DNA of 64,000 nucleotides from Phytophthora colocasiae (lineage: Eukaryota > Oomycota > Peronosporomycetes > Peronosporales > Peronosporaceae): assembly GCA_018806915.1 (NCBI GenBank), contig JAGKQI010000091.1, forward strand, positions 1,488,001 through 1,552,000, written 5' to 3'. How positions within the stretch are numbered: position 1 is the stretch's first letter; each line of letters opens with the position of its first letter. Positions 21,527 to 31,689 of the stretch are shown here, piece by piece. Below the pieces are notes generated by a model. It saw only the letters and a program-made list of their open reading frames with translations. It was not told the DNA's origin and did not search any database. Made by a program: the position numbers and the translations under genes.

Positions 21527-21595
21527 ATCACTGCCGTCATCGTCACAGTCATCACTACCAAGGAGCCGTCCTCGTCGTCGTCTTCGAGGCCAAAC
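21527..21595 (-). pseudogene. Effector-tail remnant, split by Copia 1
   Basis: Matches the Asp/Ser-rich tail of the 13,409-14,044 effector, then a shortened repeat part, with the middle deleted. The first bases of the remnant lie at 16,664-16,671 on the other side of Copia 1. Confidence 0.7.
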
Positions 21596-21624
21596 GCATT
21601 TCATATATTGGTTGTACGTCTCTC

Positions 21625-22019
21625 TCAAAGCAGCAATCCTTGTGAAGCAACCATTTGCTCCGACAAGCTCGCAGACTGAGTCCACTGGACCATCATGTGA
21701 TCTGCGTGAATTCTGGACTTGCAGTCAGCCCAGTGACTAGAGACTACGTCGACAGAAGTCTCATTCACTTCAGTGAGAGACACGTGGATTCCTCCTTCAG
21801 TAGCCCACTCGACGTTGTGCGATGTATCTGCGTCACGACTGTATCGGTTCAAGGTCGAGTCCGCGACGGTTATGCTGAACTCGATCCTGCGTCTTCCGTC
21901 AGGCAACGTCGATTGTGTTTGGCGAAAAAAATACAGGAACCGGAGGTGTTTATCTGGTCCAGGGATACTGCAGACACAGACACACGTATTCAGGTCCATA
22001 GTTTTACACTGACGGTATG
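21625..22019 (-). pseudogene. M96-like copy D, 3' part (split by gypsy element)
   Basis: C-terminal START-like part of a minus-strand family copy, ending with TGA at 21,625. Compared with copies F/H it lacks 10 bp near 21,999, which breaks the frame. It runs up to the gypsy 3' LTR at 22,020. The N-terminal part is at 34,748-35,464. Confidence 0.9.
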
Positions 22020-22596
22020 TGTCGCGAGTCGGTCTTGGGCGGGACGGTAGACGCTGCGGGTTACAAGTAGAACGGAACGGTAGAGCGATAAAAGCGCACC
22101 ACAAAAAGTAAAGAAAAATATAAAAAGCGATTATTCTTTGACTTGGGGCTTGTGCTGCGGTGCCCAAGGTAAATTCACGACTGACCTCCACCAGCACGCC
22201 CTTCCTTCACTGTTTTCCAACGTCTCACGTCCTCCAGAGTCCTCTTCCTTGTCCTTCCCGGGTCCGTACCTCCTCGACGGTACCACTCACCCCTTCCTCA
22301 CACATACTCGGGGCGCTGTTAAGCCCAGCGTAGCTCTAGTCCATGTCTTCCGTCCTTGGCATCAGCTCACACGCAACCTGGCGCACGCTCCACGCTCTTT
22401 CTTGGCTGCGCAGACCTCGTTTCCCTAGCAATAGCGGCGCGCACTCACCCTCGTGCTGGCTGCGACCGGGGCCGGCTCGAACAACTCCTCGCCATACATA
22501 TGGTCTTCCGCAATGCGACGGGTCGTGGATCGGGTTTCAGAGGGGGAACGGTCGGGACCGTACCCGAGACGGTGGCCACCGTTCTCACTCGGGACA
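22020..22596 (-). repeat. 3' LTR of the gypsy element
   Basis: 577 bp with imperfect terminal inverted repeats (TGTCCCGAGT/ACTCGCGACA). Two visible differences from the other LTR: A/T near 22,093 and G/A near 22,556. Confidence 0.95.
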
Positions 22597-22676
22597 TCCT
22601 CCCCGACTGAAACTCGACGCCCACGTCGAGCGGCTCGCTCTCGAGCAGCAGCAGTGAGCTCGTCCCTTTGCACTTG

Positions 22677-23645
22677 TTACTTCAGCTCCTGTCTCTCTGC
22701 TTCCCACTTCCGACCGATATTCACGCGGGGTCTAGGCCCTACGCAACCGTCTTGACGCCAGAACGCTTCACTCAGACGCTCGGCTTGCTCTTGATCCTTC
22801 AGATCTTTAACCCACTGGGCGTAACGGTCCCCAGCCATTTCAAAAGGCGTCAGACCTCCTGAAGATGCTTCGTAATAACGGAGAGCCCTGCTCGCAAAAC
22901 CCACGATGACGACAGCACCGCTCACTCTTATTGTATCATAGTCGAACACAAACCCGTCCTTGGACGCTAAGCCACCGTCCGCCAAGGCGTAGTTCAGGAC
23001 GGTTAGGAGCACTCCGACCCCCGACACTCCGTAGCAGGCCCATTCCAACAGTTCATACACATACACTACCGTGTAGAATACCGCATATAGCGTTAGCGAC
23101 GTAAACGCCCAGAAACCTCGACCGGCACAGCACGCTCTATCAACCGTTCTCCGGCACTCCACTTGCGAACCGTTCCAATATTTCACGGAGGAACGGCAGC
23201 CTAGTTCCAAGACGTCCGGTACGAACACGCACCACAGGGCATGGAAAGCCTCCAACCACTTGTACAGCAGGCGTCCCAGGCCGTGTAGATGTTCATCTCT
23301 AACTTCCAGTATAGTCAATGGTGCCAGCCACAATGCTTCGTACATCTTCCACCGACGCTCGGACGGAGAGTTGTGAAGAAGCACGCTCCGACTAACAACC
23401 CGACGGTAGCTCTTGATGCTTTCCTTGGCGATATCGGCCCACTTGTACGAGAAACAGAAAGCCGTCCATCCCAACCGCGCCACTATGTTCCAAAGGGGCT
23501 TGGTAATCAACCAGAGGAGCACACCTCCGAGCGCCCACAGCAATCCTAACCAGTGGTAGCGAACGAGGTGCCACACCAGCACAGTAGACGAGCGTACCAT
23601 CCATAGGCACCATTCCATAACTCCCTCAGCCGAGTCGTCCTCCAT
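22677..23645 (-). CDS. Multi-membrane-segment ORF at env position, 322 aa
   Basis: Not recognised. Intact frame just before the 3' LTR, the place where env-like genes sit in retroviruses and errantiviruses. Residues about 19-65 contain two closely spaced hydrophobic segments rich in Trp/Leu. Residues about 177-220 contain two more, and a fifth weaker one follows near 242-260. Cysteines cluster around 145-175. There is no clear cleavable signal peptide, no furin-like site and no fusion peptide that I can see, so 'env-like' refers to position and membrane nature only. The soluble C-terminus is charged. The start at 23,645 leaves 258 bp to the start of the divergent ORF at 23,904. It is intact while gag is broken, which suggests either youth or independent expression. 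Confidence 0.6.
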   Translation of the reverse strand: MEDDSAEGVMEWCLWMVRSSTVLVWHLVRYHWLGLLWALGGVLLWLITKPLWNIVARLGWTAFCFSYKWADIAKESIKSYRRVVSRSVLLHNSPSERRWKMYEALWLAPLTILEVRDEHLHGLGRLLYKWLEAFHALWCVFVPDVLELGCRSSVKYWNGSQVECRRTVDRACCAGRGFWAFTSLTLYAVFYTVVYVYELLEWACYGVSGVGVLLTVLNYALADGGLASKDGFVFDYDTIRVSGAVVIVGFASRALRYYEASSGGLTPFEMAGDRYAQWVKDLKDQEQAERLSEAFWRQDGCVGPRPRVNIGRKWEAERQELK

Positions 23646-23903
23646 GCCAACACCAATTGCAAAGTGCTTAGCAGTTCCATATAGCTTCTCCGTCCCGCTA
23701 GTCCGTGGTCAACAATCTCCATTAGATGTGTACCGTGTCCCACATCACTCAACTGTCAGATCCGGTTCTTTTCTCTAAATTTACTGGTCCCCAACTGGCG
23801 TATCAACCGCAGTCTCGCGACATCAATCACAGAGGCAGGGCATCAGGCGTCTCACTCGTCAGTCCCGCATTCGCCTCCAGTCTCCAAAGTTACCCCCGCC
23901 ACC
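23646..23903. promoter_or_regulatory. Candidate internal bidirectional promoter of the gypsy element
   Basis: 258 bp between two divergent start codons inside the element. The plus-side start has a strong context (GCCACC before ATG at 23,904) and a TCACTC initiator-like motif at 23,850-23,858. Function is inferred from the arrangement. Confidence 0.35.
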
Positions 23904-25553
23904 ATGCCGAAATCCCCAGAATCAAACAAGGACGCCATCGTTGGTCGTCTCCGCGCCCGCCTGGACACCATGGCCAAGTCCAGCGACGCGGACAAGTCTC
24001 TCGCCGCCCAAGTGGACTTCTACACGCAGCTCCGTTCTCTCCTAGCCATTAACGACGCCTCCACAGGCCTTGAAGCCCTCGATAACCTCGCTCTCTCCAT
24101 TGTCACTGCTGACGGGACGGTTCCTTCCGTTCTTAGTGAAGTAGTAACGCTCCTACCCGCTCCGGACTCCATGCGATCAGGCAGTCCTCCGCCACATTCC
24201 CTCTTCAATCCGTCCTCCTCTTCCAAGCGTCCAGCCACCCGAGGCTCCTCCAAGTCCAGCCCTCCAGCCAAGAAGCAACGCACCAGCAGCTCGTCATCTC
24301 CATCTCCCGCGCCCAGCAAACTGGCTTACAAGTTTGAGTTGCCGCGCGATATTCCCAAGCCCATCAAGAACGACATCAACAAGATCCTCACGGAGGCCAC
24401 CGAGCGAGGTAAGGCTCCGTTCCGTCTCGCGTATCCATGGTCCCAGCAACGCGCCTGGTACGACCCCAGCGAGTATCCCGACCTCTACCTCTCGCACTAC
24501 CGTTTCTGGATGAGACACCGCTCCGTCTTCTTCGACTGCGCACTCTACGCGCCCACCGACAAGGCCGGCGCCCGGCGCAAGCAGAAATCCGCCGCCGTCC
24601 AAGCTCGGCTCCGATTCATCAGCAAGAACATCGAGACCTTCGGCTACTACGACTTTCTCGACCGTCTTGAGAACGGCACCCACGACACGCTCATGTGGTA
24701 CGGGGGCAAGGCCGCCACTCACTCAGCTGCAGCCGCCAAGGCCCAGTCCGACTCCTCCGCCCCAGCTCAGTCCGACCTCGCAACACTATTCCGCCGTGAC
24801 CGTTCGCGTTATGAGCGTACCGTGGCCCGCGCCCTCGACCCTCTCTCTGTGGACGAAGACGGCTACTCATCCGTCCCTGATCTTCTCGAGCAGACTCAAG
24901 CACTGGACCCCACTCGCCGACCCCATCTCCGCCTCTCCGACGTTGCTTTGGCTCGTATCGTGCTCGACGTCAACGGAGGATCCCCTCCGACCGCAAGTTG
25001 GGTTGGCAACCGGTCCAGCGGCGTCTGGAAGCGCCTCCTCTCCGACCGTACCCTCCATCCCGTCCAGATCGACGTGGCCAAAAGCGTCCTGAACGGCACG
25101 CACACCGTGGACTTCGACGACAAGCCGTTCAAGCTCTCCGATCAAGGTGACGACGACTCCAATTACGAAGACGAAGACACGGGAGCGCCCACGATTCTTC
25201 CTCCGTCCCCGCCCATCGACGGAGCTTACCCAGCCGAAGACTCCGACCAAGAAGAAAACTCCGACGAAGAACAAGAGGACCCTTCTCAAGAAAATGAAGA
25301 AGAAGACGAAGATAAGGAGACAAGCGACGGCCCCGACGACGACAAGTCCAGCGATTACCACGGCTCCAACGAAGACAAGCCTCGCTCCACCAAGAAGGAC
25401 GACAAGTCCAAGAAGACTTCCCCCGACAAGAAGGAAGACAAGCCCAAGAAGTCGTCCCCCGAAGACAAGAAGCCCTCGTCCGAGTCGAAGACGGGTGGCT
25501 CACCATCTAGCGCCACCGCCGCTTCCCCCGCAGCCTCGCCTTCCACCAAGTAA
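23904..25553 (+). CDS. Antisense-strand ORF inside the gypsy element, 549 aa
   Basis: Not recognised. An intact 549-codon frame opposite to gag/pol, between pol and the membrane ORF. It is C-rich at third positions and starts in a near-ideal context (GCCACCATGC). Residues 1-90 are helical. Residues 95-140 are Ser/Pro/Lys-rich with a PAKKQR-type nuclear localisation signal. Residues 145-420 form a compact, Trp/Tyr-rich domain with no motif I can name. Residues 420-549 are an acidic then Lys/Ser/Asp/Pro low-complexity tail. A nuclear, chromatin-interacting protein is one possible reading. Antisense ORFs at this position are known in some plant Tat-lineage gypsy elements, but I see no evidence that this one is related. 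Its stop is 185 bp from the pol stop, so the two transcripts converge. Confidence 0.65.
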   Translation: MPKSPESNKDAIVGRLRARLDTMAKSSDADKSLAAQVDFYTQLRSLLAINDASTGLEALDNLALSIVTADGTVPSVLSEVVTLLPAPDSMRSGSPPPHSLFNPSSSSKRPATRGSSKSSPPAKKQRTSSSSSPSPAPSKLAYKFELPRDIPKPIKNDINKILTEATERGKAPFRLAYPWSQQRAWYDPSEYPDLYLSHYRFWMRHRSVFFDCALYAPTDKAGARRKQKSAAVQARLRFISKNIETFGYYDFLDRLENGTHDTLMWYGGKAATHSAAAAKAQSDSSAPAQSDLATLFRRDRSRYERTVARALDPLSVDEDGYSSVPDLLEQTQALDPTRRPHLRLSDVALARIVLDVNGGSPPTASWVGNRSSGVWKRLLSDRTLHPVQIDVAKSVLNGTHTVDFDDKPFKLSDQGDDDSNYEDEDTGAPTILPPSPPIDGAYPAEDSDQEENSDEEQEDPSQENEEEDEDKETSDGPDDDKSSDYHGSNEDKPRSTKKDDKSKKTSPDKKEDKPKKSSPEDKKPSSESKTGGSPSSATAASPAASPSTK

Positions 25554-25737
25554 CATCCACATTTCGCGCGCGCCATTCAGCTCTCTCTCTTTTCGGGTTT
25601 CTTTTTCCATAACAGCGCGTCACTAATCTCATAATCCAACATGCAATTCCACCTTCCAACCGTTCCCTTCAAGCGTTCTGTTCTCTTCATCGTCCTTAGC
25701 GTCCATTTCACTTAGGGTATTGCAGGTGTGAGGTCTG

Positions 25738-28700
25738 CTAAGCCAGCAGCAAGTCGTCCTCGTTGGCTTCAGCATTAGCCTCCTCCAACCGAGGACTCCG
25801 GCGCCACTCTGGCAAACCCTTCTTTCTTCTTTCAGCCTGCTCATAGGCGTCCACTAGGGGACGGTACTCAGGCATGAGCTCCGACCTAGGGACCCAAAAC
25901 GTCTCGTAGCTCGCCGTCAACACCAAGTACTCGACCACTCTGTCCACTGTACGCTTTGCCACCACTTCGAGTAACGGAGAGTCTACTCCTGCGAGAACGG
26001 TATCGCTCCCGGCGACAGTTAATCGTTCCGCGAAGCTAGAATGGGGCAAATCTTCTTCCTCCAACGGTCCGTCCTCCGCAGGTTCTCCGTCCCCTCCTAT
26101 CCCTTCGGGGACCTCGTCCAGGAACGGACGCGTCCACTTGCCACGGTACTTCTTCAAGCGGTTCACATTGACCGTGACTACCCGGCTCGGATGAGTAGGG
26201 ATAGCAACCCGGTACGCATTGTCATTCACTTTCTCGACAACACGGTACGGTCCGTGCCATGCAAACGCTAGTTTCTTCGTTCGTGCCTCACCTCGCTTCG
26301 CCCTAAACAACTGGAACACCCACACTGGGTCGCCGTCCTCGTAAACCACCGGCACTTGACCGCCTAACCGACGCTCATGACGGTCCTGGGCCTTCACTAA
26401 CTGACGCTCCACCAGGAGCCGCGAGTTTCTCAGAGAACGGTGGAGTTCCCGACGGTACAGTGCCACCTCGTCACTTTTCCATTTCTTCCCCAAATTCAAA
26501 AATGCCACATCCAAAGGCAACACAGGGTCACGACCATACAACGAGAAGAAAGGAGAGTCGCCCAACGCCTCATGGTAGACCGTTCTATAGGCGAACAGCA
26601 CTCTAGGGAGGTACAAATCCCAGTCCGTCTGTGCCTCGTTGACATGCATTCTTAGCATGCCCAGTAGTGTCCCGTTGAACCGTTCCACTAACCCCTGAGT
26701 CTGGGGATGGTACGCAGCCCTAAACAACTTCTTAATCCCCAAAATCTGGTAGAAGGACTTCGCGATCTCCGACGTGAAATTCGACCCTTGGTCACTCAGC
26801 AACCGTGAAGGCACACCGTGCCGCGCGACCACTCCATTAATCATTTCTTCCACAAAAGTCATCGAGTCCAACCGTTCTACCGCGAACGCTTCCGCCCATC
26901 GCGTGAAGTAGTCCACAAACACTAGGATATACTTGTTCCTTCTCTCGGTCCTTGGTAACGGTCCCACGGCGTCGACCACTAACAGCGAGAACGGTCCGTT
27001 AAGGTCCGTTACCGGCATCCTTTGCATCTGGCCAGCTCTCCACGGTCTAGCCCCTTTACCGCTCCCACAAGTATTGCATTCCCGCACGTACTCCGCTACG
27101 TCCTTCCTCCATCCTGGCCAGAACGCGTGTCTCCTCACCTTCTCTAGCGTCTTCGTCAGGCCCAAGTGCGACGACAAGACGTCCGCATGACAGTAGTGGT
27201 GGACGGTTTCTATGTAAGGCACGGGGACCACTGGCACGGTCAACGACCGTGCTGGCCCCACCCGGGCGGGTAAATTAACACGCCGTGTCAACATGCCGTC
27301 CTCGACAGCGTATCTAGGCCCCATCTGTACTACACGAGCACGCAGGTACGGATCGAGCGGAAGCGCTCCGTCCTTCAGGTAGGCCACCAAAGCTCGTACC
27401 CACGAAATTTTCTGCTGTTCGGCCACGAACTGGCCGCGGTTCAGACCAAACCTATCCAAAGGAGACCTCGCGCGTTCTCCATCCTGCTCAACCTCAGCTT
27501 CCTCCCTCAACTCCTCGTGCGGCGGATCGTCTACGTGTCCGTCCGCCTGCTCTCCTACGGCCGCTCCGTCCATTTCATCGAAATCCTGCTCACCGTCCTT
27601 CTGCTCACCGTCCTCTGTCCCCCCGTAGTCAACATCACCGTCCAATTCGTACGGCTCCCCGACTGAAGGCGGAAGCGCGTCTCCGTCTTCCGGATTCAGC
27701 AGGTCCTGTATCGTCAGAGCAGCTACCCGTCCCCTTGGCAGCCTCGAGAGACCATCCACGTGACCTAGCGACGTCCCAGGCTTGTGATGAACCTGGAACT
27801 GCAGGCTCGACAGCTCCATCGCCCACCGTGCCAACTTAGCGTTCGAGGTACGGTTCCCAGGACTGAAGATCCACTTCAGTGCCTGGTGGTTCGTGAACAG
27901 ATCAAACTCGCGCCGATCCAGGTAGCAGCGGAACTTCCTAGTCGCCCATACTACTCCCCAGCACTCGATCTCAGAGATGCCGTCTTGGTTATTTATCCAG
28001 TTCTTTTGCGACCCCGTGAGCAACTTGCTAGCATAGGAGACGGCACGGTCACGACCGTCCACTTCTTGCATGAGGCACGCTCCAACAGCGTACCGTGACG
28101 AGTCGACATACAACTTGAACCGCTTCTGACTGTCCGGGTACACCAGAATCGGTGGCTTCATAAGGGCACGTTTGAGCTGCCTAAAGGCAGACTCACAGTC
28201 CTCCGTCCACACGAACGGTGCGTCCTTTACTTTCAACCGTTCCAAGGGCGCCGAAATCGAGGTGTACCCCGGGATGTAGCGTCGAAAGTAGCTAGTCAGT
28301 CCGAGAAACGAGCGAATCCCATGTAAGTCCACTGGTCTCCTCACATTCAGCACGGCCTTCACCTTCTCGGGGTTAGGAAGGACGCCCGAGGGCGTGACGA
28401 TGTGTCCTAAGAACGCCACTTGGCTCCGTCCCCAGTAACACTTCTTCATTTTGAGCTTGAAGCCCGCCTCCCTTAACCTCGTCAAGACTTGACGAACGCG
28501 TAACAGGTGCGTCGGGAAGTCCTTGCTGAACACTACGCAATCGTCCAAATAAACTAGGCACACTCGCCACTTCAAATCCACTAGGACCGTCTCCATCAAC
28601 CGTTCGAACGCGGGTACAGCGTTACAGAGGCCAAAAGGCATAACGAGCCATTCGAAGAGGCCGTATTTGCACGTGAAAGCCGTCTTTGATACACTGTCCA

Positions 28701-31581
28701 GCGCCATCGGTACGTTCCAATACCCGGATGCGATGTCCATGGTCGAAAACAACTGGGCACCCCCGAGCACGTCCAAAATATCATCGATCAACGGCATCGG
28801 GTAACAGTCCTTCACCGTTACTGCGTTCAACTTGCGATAATCTATACAGAATCGGATACCACCGTCCGGTTTCCTTATCATGAGAACAGGGCTAGCCCAC
28901 GGACTGTTCGATGGACGGATCAGTCCCGCGTCCAAGTACTGCTGTATTGCCGCTTCCATCACCTCTCCTTCCGCTACTGATACACGGTACGGTTGCTGTT
29001 TGATGGGCCGACTATCGCCCGTGTCAATCTCGAAGTGTAGCAGTTCCGTCCGTCCCGGCATCGCCGAAGACTCGACAAACAGGTCACTGAAGTTGTCCAG
29101 CTCTGCTTCAAATATTCGCTTCTGTTCCTCCGTCAACCTCGACTGCGAAAAGTCAGCCTTGATCGTGGCTTTGTCAGGCGGCACTTCCGGCCGAGATTTC
29201 CGTTCCTTCTCAGCAATCTGATCTTCAAGCGCTCCTGTCACGGACTGCACTCGATCGTCCGTTTCTGTTGTCCCCGGGTTCCTCGGTACCGCTCCATCCT
29301 TCGTCTGCATCTGGCCGAAAGCCGACTCCGGAACGACCGAAGCGCACGCAACCGGCGTACCACGGCGAATCCACCGTTCCTCTGTAGATGCGTTACAGAC
29401 TTCAACTATGACTTGACTGTCCTCCACAGTACTCAACGAGTGCGCCACACACAGTGTAGGGGGAAGGGATACAGCGCCTTCAATGAGCACCGTAGCCTTT
29501 TCCTCCGGTGTCCCTACTAACTTTGCCATGACTAAAGCCTGTCCTTTAGGCGGCAGGCGTATTGACTTCACCATCGTCGCCATGTAAGCGTCCTGTACAA
29601 CCATACCCCCAAGGGGCAACACCTCGCCTGAGTCCTTAAGCAGGAGCTGACGCTCAGCCACATCAATGACCGCTCCGAACGCTCCAAGAGCGTCTACCCC
29701 CAGGATGGCGTCTACATGCAACTGATCCGCGACTACCAAACTCAGCGAAATCTCCGCACTTCCCATTCGTAACGACAAACTCGCCCACCCTCGGATCTTC
29801 AACTGATGTCCGGAGGAGCTCTTGACCGATCCTTCGTACGGCTTCAGCGTCTTCGTCGACCGTCCTAGCCGCTTCAGCACACGGCTATCTACCAAACTCA
29901 GTGTAGCTCCCGTATCCACGAGTAAACGAGAAGGCAAACACTCAATAAATCCACTTGATAACGCTTCGAAGTTCCCAACAGCACACACCACGCGTCGACC
30001 GTCTTCAACCACAGTACATACTTCCATTTCATCCATGTCTCCCTCCGACACGCCGAAACCGTCCGGCATCTCTACCGTGACAACCTCAACAAGGCCCGGG
30101 CGAGGGGGAGGCGCAACCGTTCCAGGCGGCGGTCCCACCACGTCCACGTAGCTTACCACATCTTCATCACTCAGCAACAGTTCGGCATTCATCAACACCT
30201 CTGCGTACGGTCTGAACTTGGCCTCGAAGTCAATCTCAGGACGCTGCCGACCTCGTCTCTTAGCAGCAATCTCCGGGTCCTCTCTTACTTCTCTCCGTTC
30301 TATCAGCTTCTCCCAAATGATCGTCGCGTTCTTGTCGTAATATTCCATAGTCGTCGCTTCTAACCGTCCCCAATCCAAATTCCGAACGCTCCTGGAGGCA
30401 GCGACCACCTTCGCTAGTTTCTCCAGTTTGATCAGGTCCGCCTTCGGAACTTTATCACGCAACGGAGTGATTTCCTGTTGGAAGGCTTCCTTCAGGAACA
30501 AGTACACTGCACGTTGGACCACGGTCCTCGCCAAAGTAGGTGAAACGACGACACGGTTCCTCAGGACGGACTCCGGCTTCGTAGCCACAGTCCCTGCACT
30601 CGGCACTTGGACGGACGCCGCGACGTCCTCTAGCTGCGACAAGATATTAGCACTGACTTCCTCTTCCGTAGTAGATCCTGCCTTTGGACTCGCGTCTCGC
30701 TCTCTAAATGGTTTAGGTTTCCGTGCGCTGGGTTCCTTTAACACCGTTCGTCCCACTACCTGCACGACTGACGACTTGAAATCGCGGTTAGCACGCTTGG
30801 CTTCTCCGGTCTTCTCGAGCGTCTCGCGGAACCATCCCTGCCAGTACTCAGGCGAATCACCGCCTTCAGGGGACGCTCGCCGAGTACGCTCGACTACGTC
30901 GAGCGGGACGTCCAATAGAGAGGACAGTTCCTCGGTAGAGGGCTCTCGTAAAGATGCTGCGTTCAACCGTATCCGTTCCATAGTATCAGCTTCATCCAAA
31001 GGGTGCAAACGATCCTCAATTTCTTTTTCGTATTCTTCTGACTCGCTGAAAATCTCCGTTCCATCCTGGTCACCAGGCGTCCCTTCACGATCCCTAGACT
31101 CGAGAGCCTCAAGCTCCGCGTCCGTGAACAAGCAGTCTGTAGGGTGTTCCGCGGGTGACACGACGTCCGCTCCGTCCCCTACCTCGGCCCGTTCCGTTAC
31201 TGAATCCGCTCGCTCCTCAACTTCGGCACCAGAGGCGTCGAAGAGGTCGAATGACAACCCCTCATCTGACAGTTTGTCGTCCTCGAGTACTTCCTCTTCC
31301 AGTAGGCCGTCTTCGACAGCCTCTTCCAACGTGTAGGCGGGCTCCGCCGACTCACGGGTCGCTTTACCACCCGCTTCTACCTCATCGACGAACCGCACTG
31401 TCTTCTTTCGACGTTCACCGTTCTCTTCCACACGGGCGTCTTCCTTTCTCTCCGTTCCTTTTTCTTCAATCTTCATTTTCTTCTTTTGTCTCTTTTTCTC
31501 TGCATTCCGCGCGGTTTTCACCGTCCCTCGCGGCTTCTTCTTTTTCTTCTTTTTCTCGTTCATCTCACTCTCCGTCACCAC
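25738..31581 (-). CDS. pol: Gypsy pol polyprotein with chromodomain-like end, about 1947 aa
   Basis: One unbroken frame. An N-terminal Lys-rich and acidic extension (about 1-500) precedes the aspartic protease (DTGA near residue 556). Reverse transcriptase follows (about 840-1060, YLDD near 1012), then RNase H (about 1150-1260) and integrase. Integrase has an HHCC zinc finger near 1460-1500 and catalytic D, D, E near 1552, 1590 and 1630. After integrase, residues about 1880-1925 look like a divergent chromodomain (aromatic W-V-P-R, then a helix ending D-A-Y-E-Q), which in Ty3/gypsy chromoviruses guides integration to marked chromatin. The frame is open upstream of the first ATG (31,563) back to the gag UGA at 31,690, in the same frame, so it is probably made as gag-pol by readthrough or was one polyprotein. 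All catalytic motifs appear intact. Confidence 0.93.
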   Translation of the reverse strand: MVTESEMNEKKKKKKKPRGTVKTARNAEKKRQKKKMKIEEKGTERKEDARVEENGERRKKTVRFVDEVEAGGKATRESAEPAYTLEEAVEDGLLEEEVLEDDKLSDEGLSFDLFDASGAEVEERADSVTERAEVGDGADVVSPAEHPTDCLFTDAELEALESRDREGTPGDQDGTEIFSESEEYEKEIEDRLHPLDEADTMERIRLNAASLREPSTEELSSLLDVPLDVVERTRRASPEGGDSPEYWQGWFRETLEKTGEAKRANRDFKSSVVQVVGRTVLKEPSARKPKPFRERDASPKAGSTTEEEVSANILSQLEDVAASVQVPSAGTVATKPESVLRNRVVVSPTLARTVVQRAVYLFLKEAFQQEITPLRDKVPKADLIKLEKLAKVVAASRSVRNLDWGRLEATTMEYYDKNATIIWEKLIERREVREDPEIAAKRRGRQRPEIDFEAKFRPYAEVLMNAELLLSDEDVVSYVDVVGPPPGTVAPPPRPGLVEVVTVEMPDGFGVSEGDMDEMEVCTVVEDGRRVVCAVGNFEALSSGFIECLPSRLLVDTGATLSLVDSRVLKRLGRSTKTLKPYEGSVKSSSGHQLKIRGWASLSLRMGSAEISLSLVVADQLHVDAILGVDALGAFGAVIDVAERQLLLKDSGEVLPLGGMVVQDAYMATMVKSIRLPPKGQALVMAKLVGTPEEKATVLIEGAVSLPPTLCVAHSLSTVEDSQVIVEVCNASTEERWIRRGTPVACASVVPESAFGQMQTKDGAVPRNPGTTETDDRVQSVTGALEDQIAEKERKSRPEVPPDKATIKADFSQSRLTEEQKRIFEAELDNFSDLFVESSAMPGRTELLHFEIDTGDSRPIKQQPYRVSVAEGEVMEAAIQQYLDAGLIRPSNSPWASPVLMIRKPDGGIRFCIDYRKLNAVTVKDCYPMPLIDDILDVLGGAQLFSTMDIASGYWNVPMALDSVSKTAFTCKYGLFEWLVMPFGLCNAVPAFERLMETVLVDLKWRVCLVYLDDCVVFSKDFPTHLLRVRQVLTRLREAGFKLKMKKCYWGRSQVAFLGHIVTPSGVLPNPEKVKAVLNVRRPVDLHGIRSFLGLTSYFRRYIPGYTSISAPLERLKVKDAPFVWTEDCESAFRQLKRALMKPPILVYPDSQKRFKLYVDSSRYAVGACLMQEVDGRDRAVSYASKLLTGSQKNWINNQDGISEIECWGVVWATRKFRCYLDRREFDLFTNHQALKWIFSPGNRTSNAKLARWAMELSSLQFQVHHKPGTSLGHVDGLSRLPRGRVAALTIQDLLNPEDGDALPPSVGEPYELDGDVDYGGTEDGEQKDGEQDFDEMDGAAVGEQADGHVDDPPHEELREEAEVEQDGERARSPLDRFGLNRGQFVAEQQKISWVRALVAYLKDGALPLDPYLRARVVQMGPRYAVEDGMLTRRVNLPARVGPARSLTVPVVPVPYIETVHHYCHADVLSSHLGLTKTLEKVRRHAFWPGWRKDVAEYVRECNTCGSGKGARPWRAGQMQRMPVTDLNGPFSLLVVDAVGPLPRTERRNKYILVFVDYFTRWAEAFAVERLDSMTFVEEMINGVVARHGVPSRLLSDQGSNFTSEIAKSFYQILGIKKLFRAAYHPQTQGLVERFNGTLLGMLRMHVNEAQTDWDLYLPRVLFAYRTVYHEALGDSPFFSLYGRDPVLPLDVAFLNLGKKWKSDEVALYRRELHRSLRNSRLLVERQLVKAQDRHERRLGGQVPVVYEDGDPVWVFQLFRAKRGEARTKKLAFAWHGPYRVVEKVNDNAYRVAIPTHPSRVVTVNVNRLKKYRGKWTRPFLDEVPEGIGGDGEPAEDGPLEEEDLPHSSFAERLTVAGSDTVLAGVDSPLLEVVAKRTVDRVVEYLVLTASYETFWVPRSELMPEYRPLVDAYEQAERRKKGLPEWRRSPRLEEANAEANEDDLLLA

Positions 31582-31689
31582 GGCAACCGTCTTCTCTTTC
31601 CCGAATTCCTCCTCAGCACGGTCACCGTTCGAGCCATTCGCCAGACAAGAGGAAGGAGTGGCTCGCTCCTCCCCTTCCTCACGTCCCCG

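Noticed and set aside
21201..21527. 108-codon frame within the Copia LTR with NRSRYIKRSRF repeats
   Set aside because: The peptide repeats just mirror the 18-bp DNA repeats, and the frame is not linked to gag; treated as chance.
22138..22428. Open frames within the gypsy LTRs (and the second set at 34,293-34,583)
   Set aside because: Present in both LTRs, GC-rich chance frames without a start context or domain.
30428..31336. 302-codon plus-strand frame over pol
   Set aside because: Shadow of the Lys/Glu-rich pol extension on the other strand; Ser-rich with no domain.
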